From: Cinnamomum chago
Lineage: Eukaryota > Streptophyta > Magnoliopsida > Laurales > Lauraceae
Length of the DNA stretch: 64,000 bases
Direction of reading: 5' to 3'
Assembly (NCBI GenBank): GCA_038049695.1
Contig: CP142451.1
Location: forward strand, 5,454,001 to 5,518,000
The translations under genes were made by a program, and so were the position numbers. The notes beneath the pieces were generated by a model. The model worked only from the letters and a program-made list of their open reading frames with translations. It was not told where the DNA came from and searched no databases. Each line of letters starts with the position of its first letter. Position 1 is the first letter of the stretch. Positions 48,001-54,000 of this stretch are shown one piece after another.

Positions 48001-51000
48001 ATGGCACTCAGCCGCCTAGATGAGTTGCCGAAACGGCCCATATCTAAGGATGGCACTCAGCCGCCTAGATGAGTTGCCGAAACGGCCCATATCTAAGGAT
48101 GGCACTCAGCCGCCTAGATGAGTTGCCGAAACGGCTCATATCTAAGGCTGGCACTCAGCCGCCTAGATGAGTTGCCGAAACGGCCCATATCTAAGGATGG
48201 CACTCAGCCGCCTAGATGAGTTGCCGAAACGGCCCATATCTAAGGATGGCACTCAGCCGCCTAGATGAGTTGCCGAAACGGCTCATATCTAAGGCTGGCA
48301 CTCAGCCCCCTAGATGAGTTGCCGAAACGGCCCATATCTAAGGATGGCACTCAGCCACCTAGATGAGTTGCCGAAACGATCAGTGTCTACGGTTGGCACT
48401 CAGCCACCTAGCGAGTGACCTGATCATTCTAAAGGAAGCTCCTAAGGCCCGTCACTCTGTCATTGCATCAGTGGGCTTGACACGATTCTTAGTAGGCCTC
48501 ATAGATCTCGTGGACCTCATCCGCCGAAATGAACGAGGACCTCCGAGGAGGCCAGAGCGCATGGGGCAAACCCTGATCTAGTTAGTTACTCTCATCCGAA
48601 GTCATACACGTTCGCAGGAAAGCACAAAGAAAAGGCCAAGCAAAAGACTTATGAGCCGATGGAAACCAGATAAGACTTTCGTGGACAAAAGGAGGTTTTC
48701 ATTGATGAACCATTCATGTTTACATATAAGACGGTCCATGACCAAAAAATTACATTCGAAAGCAGATCAATTATAAGAGAAGAAAATTCAAAAGAGAAAG
48801 TTAAGACGCCCCAGCACCAACTTCATCAATAATCACTATCGGAGCGTCGTCAGGCTGTGCGACTTCAGCAAGAGTAGATGCCTCGGCTTGAGCTTCGGAG
48901 GGCGGGTGCGCTGGAATCTCGGCAGGGGCTTCGGGAGGAGGAGGTGCGTCAGCTTCGGCAGGGGCCTGAGGTACTGTTGTAGCTGGCTCGAGCTCGGGGG
49001 GTTTGACATACAGCGGGTGCTCTTCATCCGCCCCCATCTCCTTGAGCCCAGCACGGAAACCGCGCTGGTACAGTTTGGAGCTCAGCTTCTTAACTTGATC
49101 AGTATAGCTCCGGCCTGCCTCTGCGGCCCCCTCATGGAAAGCAGCGTCAACCTCGGCTTGGAGTGACGCCTGTAACGTCTCCTTTGCCTTCTTCTCTCCC
49201 TCCAGTTCGGCTGCTAGCCCGACCACCTTTTTCTCCCCGGCAATGAGCTTGGCTTGCAATTCGTAGTGTTCTGATTTGATTTTGCAGAGCTCGCTCGTCA
49301 TCAACTCGGCCTGAGCGTCGAGCTCGGCCTTCTTCGCCCCCACCTCCTCCAGCTCCAAGCATTTGGCCTTAAGTCCGGCCTCGGCCTTCTCCTTCTCCTT
49401 TGTTATTCGGCTCAGGCGGGCACCCTCTTCCGAAATCCGATCCATCACTATCTGAAGCCTTTGGACGCCCTGCAAGGAAACGGGTGAAGAGGTTTTAGTA
49501 ATGTGAAGTCTCTGCAAAACTCAAAAGCAATACCATTGGGAACTCTGCGCTTACCGCGAGCGAATGTTGCATCGCCCTCATAAGCAGTTGGGGGCTGTCC
49601 TCCGCCTTGTGCCTCTCCATGTCTTTTGGGAGAGCACAGGCCCTGCTTAGTGCCGCAATGACAGCGGGGTTCCCCGCCAGCCTATCCTCTATGTTGAGCG
49701 GCCTGCCCCGCCGTAACTCGAGGTCCGGTTTGAAGGCAGCCGGTTCGGCCGATGACGTGGGCGCAGGGGACTGGGCGCGACCCCCCGCCGACGGGGTCGC
49801 TCGTGTCGGAACCTCCACCGCGCTCCTCTCCCTAGCAGCTTGGGAGGGCCGAGGCCCCGACCTCTCCTCTTGGGCGGTCTCCTTCCCCTTAGCCCTTTTC
49901 CTGGGCCTCTCTTCTTCAGGGTTTGCGGAGGGTCGGGCCCCATCGCTGGCAGGGACGACGGCATCGAAGGGGGGCGGATTAGCTCTTGGGGCTGCTGGCT
50001 GCCCGCCAAATGCCGCCTCCTCCAAGTTCAATAGCTGAAGGGAAGGCCTTCGCCTCGCCATGTCCTCGGCTCCGGAGGAATAGTTCTCAACTTCCCTTGT
50101 CGGAGAGTCTACCTCGGCTCCGGAGGTATAGTCTTCAATTTCCCTTATTGGGATGCCCGCGACCACGGCCAAAGTTGCGGACGCTCCCGCAACCGAGACG
50201 GTCCCGCTGGTTTCGGCTAGATCGGGGGCGAAGTTCTCCGGGTTGCCGGATTTCCGTGTATAAGACACGTATCTCGGCTCGTACTTCAGAAGGGAGTAGG
50301 CAGCTCTTGTGTGGTGGCCGCGGTAGCAGTACACCTTGTTCAGCCAAGGTGCGTGCCTCCTCCAACCGTTCAGCTGGGCTTCGCGCTTGCGTTGAGAAAG
50401 GCTTGCGAAAAACAGCCGAGTTAGAATCCGGCAGCAGAAATCAAACATAAGAAAGAAATCGGAAACCCAGGGGGTTAGGTCTTTACTCGGTGGAGTCCCG
50501 AAGCGTCGAGGGACTCGGACCCTCCTAGCTGCTTCGGTCTCGGTCTCGCCGAACTCCCAGTTTCCCGAGACGAGCAGGCGGTCATCTCCGGCGTATTTAT
50601 TAGAGTCCTCCAGCGCCGTGACGAGGGGTTGGCACCTCGCCTTGACGCGAAGATAATAGGTGCCCGCCTCCCTAGACTTGCAGAGGTCATATATATCCTC
50701 TATATCATGGACGCCGAGGCTGATGTCTAGAATCCTATTCAGCTCGGCGACGCCCATGATGATCTTATACCCATTGGGCATTAACTGACAGGGGCTAAGG
50801 TTCCAGGTCTCCAAACAAGACCTAAGAAGGGGGGCCAAGGGGAATCTGACCCCACCCTCGATCACGGCTATCAAGGGAAACGGCATCCAGCCGTTGTGAA
50901 ATGAGTAGATGGGGGGGTCGGCTGCCATGATCCGGACATCGCCTGGGATCATGTAGACTCTCCTAAGAGTTGCCAGGCCCGCCTGGGAATCTATCCAGTG

Positions 51001-54000
51001 AGTAAAAATCCCCATTTCTGGATCTAAGAATTCTAAGGGTCCTTACAGCAAGAGGTGGTGAACGGAGGTACCCCTAAGAAACCCTAGGGGCTGGGTCTGG
51101 AATGTAAATGAAGGAGGAGGAAGCGGAAGAAAACTCACTGGTTCGACGGGGCAAAGTCAGACTCCGACTGACGGATGTGGGCGACTACTGCTGTGAAACA
51201 GTAGGAGGTCTGGTCCTAGTCCGGCGGCGCTGGTTCTAGCAGAAAGCAGAAGTTCAGGCAGAGAGCAAGAGAGTCCAGGAGCAAAAATGATAGGAGGAAG
51301 AAGACGAAAGCGTATATAAAGGGCAGAAATGGGCGCCATCCCGGAATTCGAAGCGGGACACGCGTGAGATGTCGCCTCGGCTTGCGTCGCACACCCCCTC
51401 AAAAAGACAAGAGAGCCTACCAGGCAATAACGCGTGGCGCTGTTGCGATGATGGTTCGCCTTCCCATACTAATCATAGCCCCGCATTTATTGCCCCCTTT
51501 ATTATCTCTGGCAGACGAAGCAGCGGCGGCGTCTGGCGCCGAATGAGTCAGAACCCTTAAACAAAAGCGGATGGAAGGCGAGCACTATCCGTCTCGGGAG
51601 ACCGGTTCAGTTCTTAACCCTAGTGCGGGGGATCAGTCCAGCTCTTAACCCTAGTGCCCGAGAGAGCCCTAGAGGTCAAGAACTGAGGGGCTATTGTGTG
51701 GGGCCCATTTCTTGAACCTGTTCCTCTTGGTCTCGGCAAGGGTGCGCTCGGATATGCTGACGTGTGGGAGCCATTTCTCTTGATCTCGGCTACGATCCGA
51801 TCCATATCGGTCTCGGCACTACGTGCTGGTCTCGGCCAAACAGTATTCAGTTCGGCCGCACACCCCGTTCAGTCTCGGCTGTGCAAGACTACATTTGCAT
51901 CTATCAGCCACGGCCCTGTCAGGGCAGAGCCCAAGGAAGGCATCAGATGAGACTTCAGCCACCACCAGATCTGGGCAAGATCAGGCCCAACATGGCTAGC
52001 ATTAAATGCAGCATGGGCTGATCGGACTCGCATTAAATGCAAAGAGGGCTATGATGGACCTTCATTAATGACTTTGTGGGCTGATGTGACCCAGGTCACA
52101 TCACCAAGCCCACTGGCACTCACCCAAAACTGTTCCATATATAAGGCACGAGCCAAAGGGAGCAGGGGGTAAGCATTCTCACATAGACACCCAGTCTTTC
52201 TCCTTCTTCTTCTTCTTCTCCGATCCATTGCTGACTTAAGCATCGGAGAGCCCTGCGCTGCCCATAGCCAGGGTCCTCTGACCTTTGTCTTTCTCCTCTT
52301 TCAGGCTCAGGTCGTCGCAGCTATCTCCTCCATGCATTGAGTAAGTCCTTAGAGGCATCCTGATCTTGTGAGTATATTATTCTTGCACTTACACTTAGGA
52401 TGATGGATCCAATTATTACATACTATGGCAAAGGCCACCTTACAAGCTTTCTAGCTGAGCCGGAAGTACCCGTTGATATTGTAAGTAGTAGAAATGTGGT
52501 TTTTATGTACCTGAATTGTGTTTTTTTCTATCCTTACACATGGTTGGTTGCATTTGTTTCAGATTCCTGTGGACATGGTCGTAAATGCCATGTTGGCTAC
52601 AATGGCGAAACATAGTGCCAGGATGGAAGAGACGCAAATCTATCACATCACCTCATCTGTAACAAATCCTATTTTGTGCCAAGACCTCTCTGGATATTTC
52701 TTTGAGCACTTTGAGGCTTTTCCATACTTAGATAACAATGGGAAGCCAGTTCATGTTCAACCTATGGAGTTTTTCAGCTCTGAAGATGAGTTACTCTCTG
52801 ATATTTGGACTAGTGCTAATCACAGGAGAGGGGAAGCCTCTATGGCTGGTTTGGCTGAAAAACCATCTCAAATGGTAGAGAGAATATGGAAGAAACAGGC
52901 AGAGCAAGTAAAGTATTTGAGCACTATATACCAAGCATATTGTTTCTATGCAAGAAGGTAAGACATTCTTGTCATTCATCAGAGCCTAGTCCCAACTATG
53001 TTGGAGTCAGCCTAGAATTCATGTTTGGGTTGTGAAATTTTTTTTACACCGGCTGTCAACCTACCTAACACAACACTCCTCATTTATCCGTGCTTGGGGC
53101 CGATGGTAAAACCTAGCCGTGAAGCTTGACCAAAGAGTTGTGCCCCTGTGAAACATATATAACAAGTGCATAACTGTTCTTAGCATAGTTTAAGTGAAAC
53201 TAGGAATCTTATTTACATTAGGATGTGGAGATACTGATGGTGGGGTCTGTAAATTGAGGTGTGCTAGCTCACACGATCAAAGGATCACAATAGCCACACG
53301 GTTGTCATAGAACCACAAATACTTACCATGTTTATAATGAGTTTTGCCCATCTAGCAGGGCGAGATGAAGTGTGTCAAGGAAAAACACTTGCACACACCA
53401 CTCACTCTCAGTGTCCCTGTCACGACCCGGACCCGAGATCAGAGTCATTATGGTTAACCCCCGGGTCGCGATGCTCATACTTACTCCCGTAAACCCCGTT
53501 TAACCGAAGTTACAACGAAGCACTACAAGGGATCTTACATACGTACCTGTCAATGTACAGTGCGGAATGTACAAGAATATACATTGACAAATGAATCATA
53601 TACATAACTTTGAACTGTAAAGTTCATTTACATTGTTTCAGACACCTAATAACAACCACTGCTTATTTACAATACAATGCAGGGTATAACATTTACATTA
53701 CTTACAATACCAAAATGATTATACAAAATAATTTCCAAAAGACGCTATGTTTTCTTCTCTTAAATCACGTCCACTCCGCTAGACCTCCTGGAGGTAGCGC
53801 ATGGGCCTCCTCCGCTGCCTGGACGGTCTCCGAGGGACCGGCACGGGTAGTTGAGCCTGTAATATCATCAGTAATACCGTGAACACGACGGTTCAACAAG
53901 GTATACATATATTGACAGCATGTCCATAATTCCTAACCATTCATTGTTTAACGATGCTAAATCATTCATAATAAACATCAATAACAATGCCTATAACAAT

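Larger units (their letters stand above)
41156..52393 (+). mobile_element. Tat-lineage Ty3/Gypsy LTR retrotransposon
   Basis: An 11.24-kb element with two 699-bp LTRs, TG...CA termini and an exact 5-bp target duplication CTTAG (41151-41155 and 52394-52398). Internal order: primer-binding site, gag, protease, reverse transcriptase, RNase H, a second RNase H-like domain, integrase, a 49-bp tandem array, and an antisense spliced gene. The two RNase H regions and the extra antisense gene place it in the Tat lineage. The LTRs differ at 5 of 699 positions by eye, so insertion is recent. The polyprotein is broken by frame changes near 43767 and 45180. It sits in reductase intron 7, in gene orientation, ending at the acceptor of exon 8. 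Confidence 0.95.

Noticed and set aside
47896-48418. CRISPR-like periodic repeat
   Set aside because: Units of 49 bp follow each other without spacers, in a plant retrotransposon. It is an ordinary tandem array.
53610-53882. Open frame of 90 codons inside the solo LTR
   Set aside because: No domain is visible and it lies in LTR sequence.
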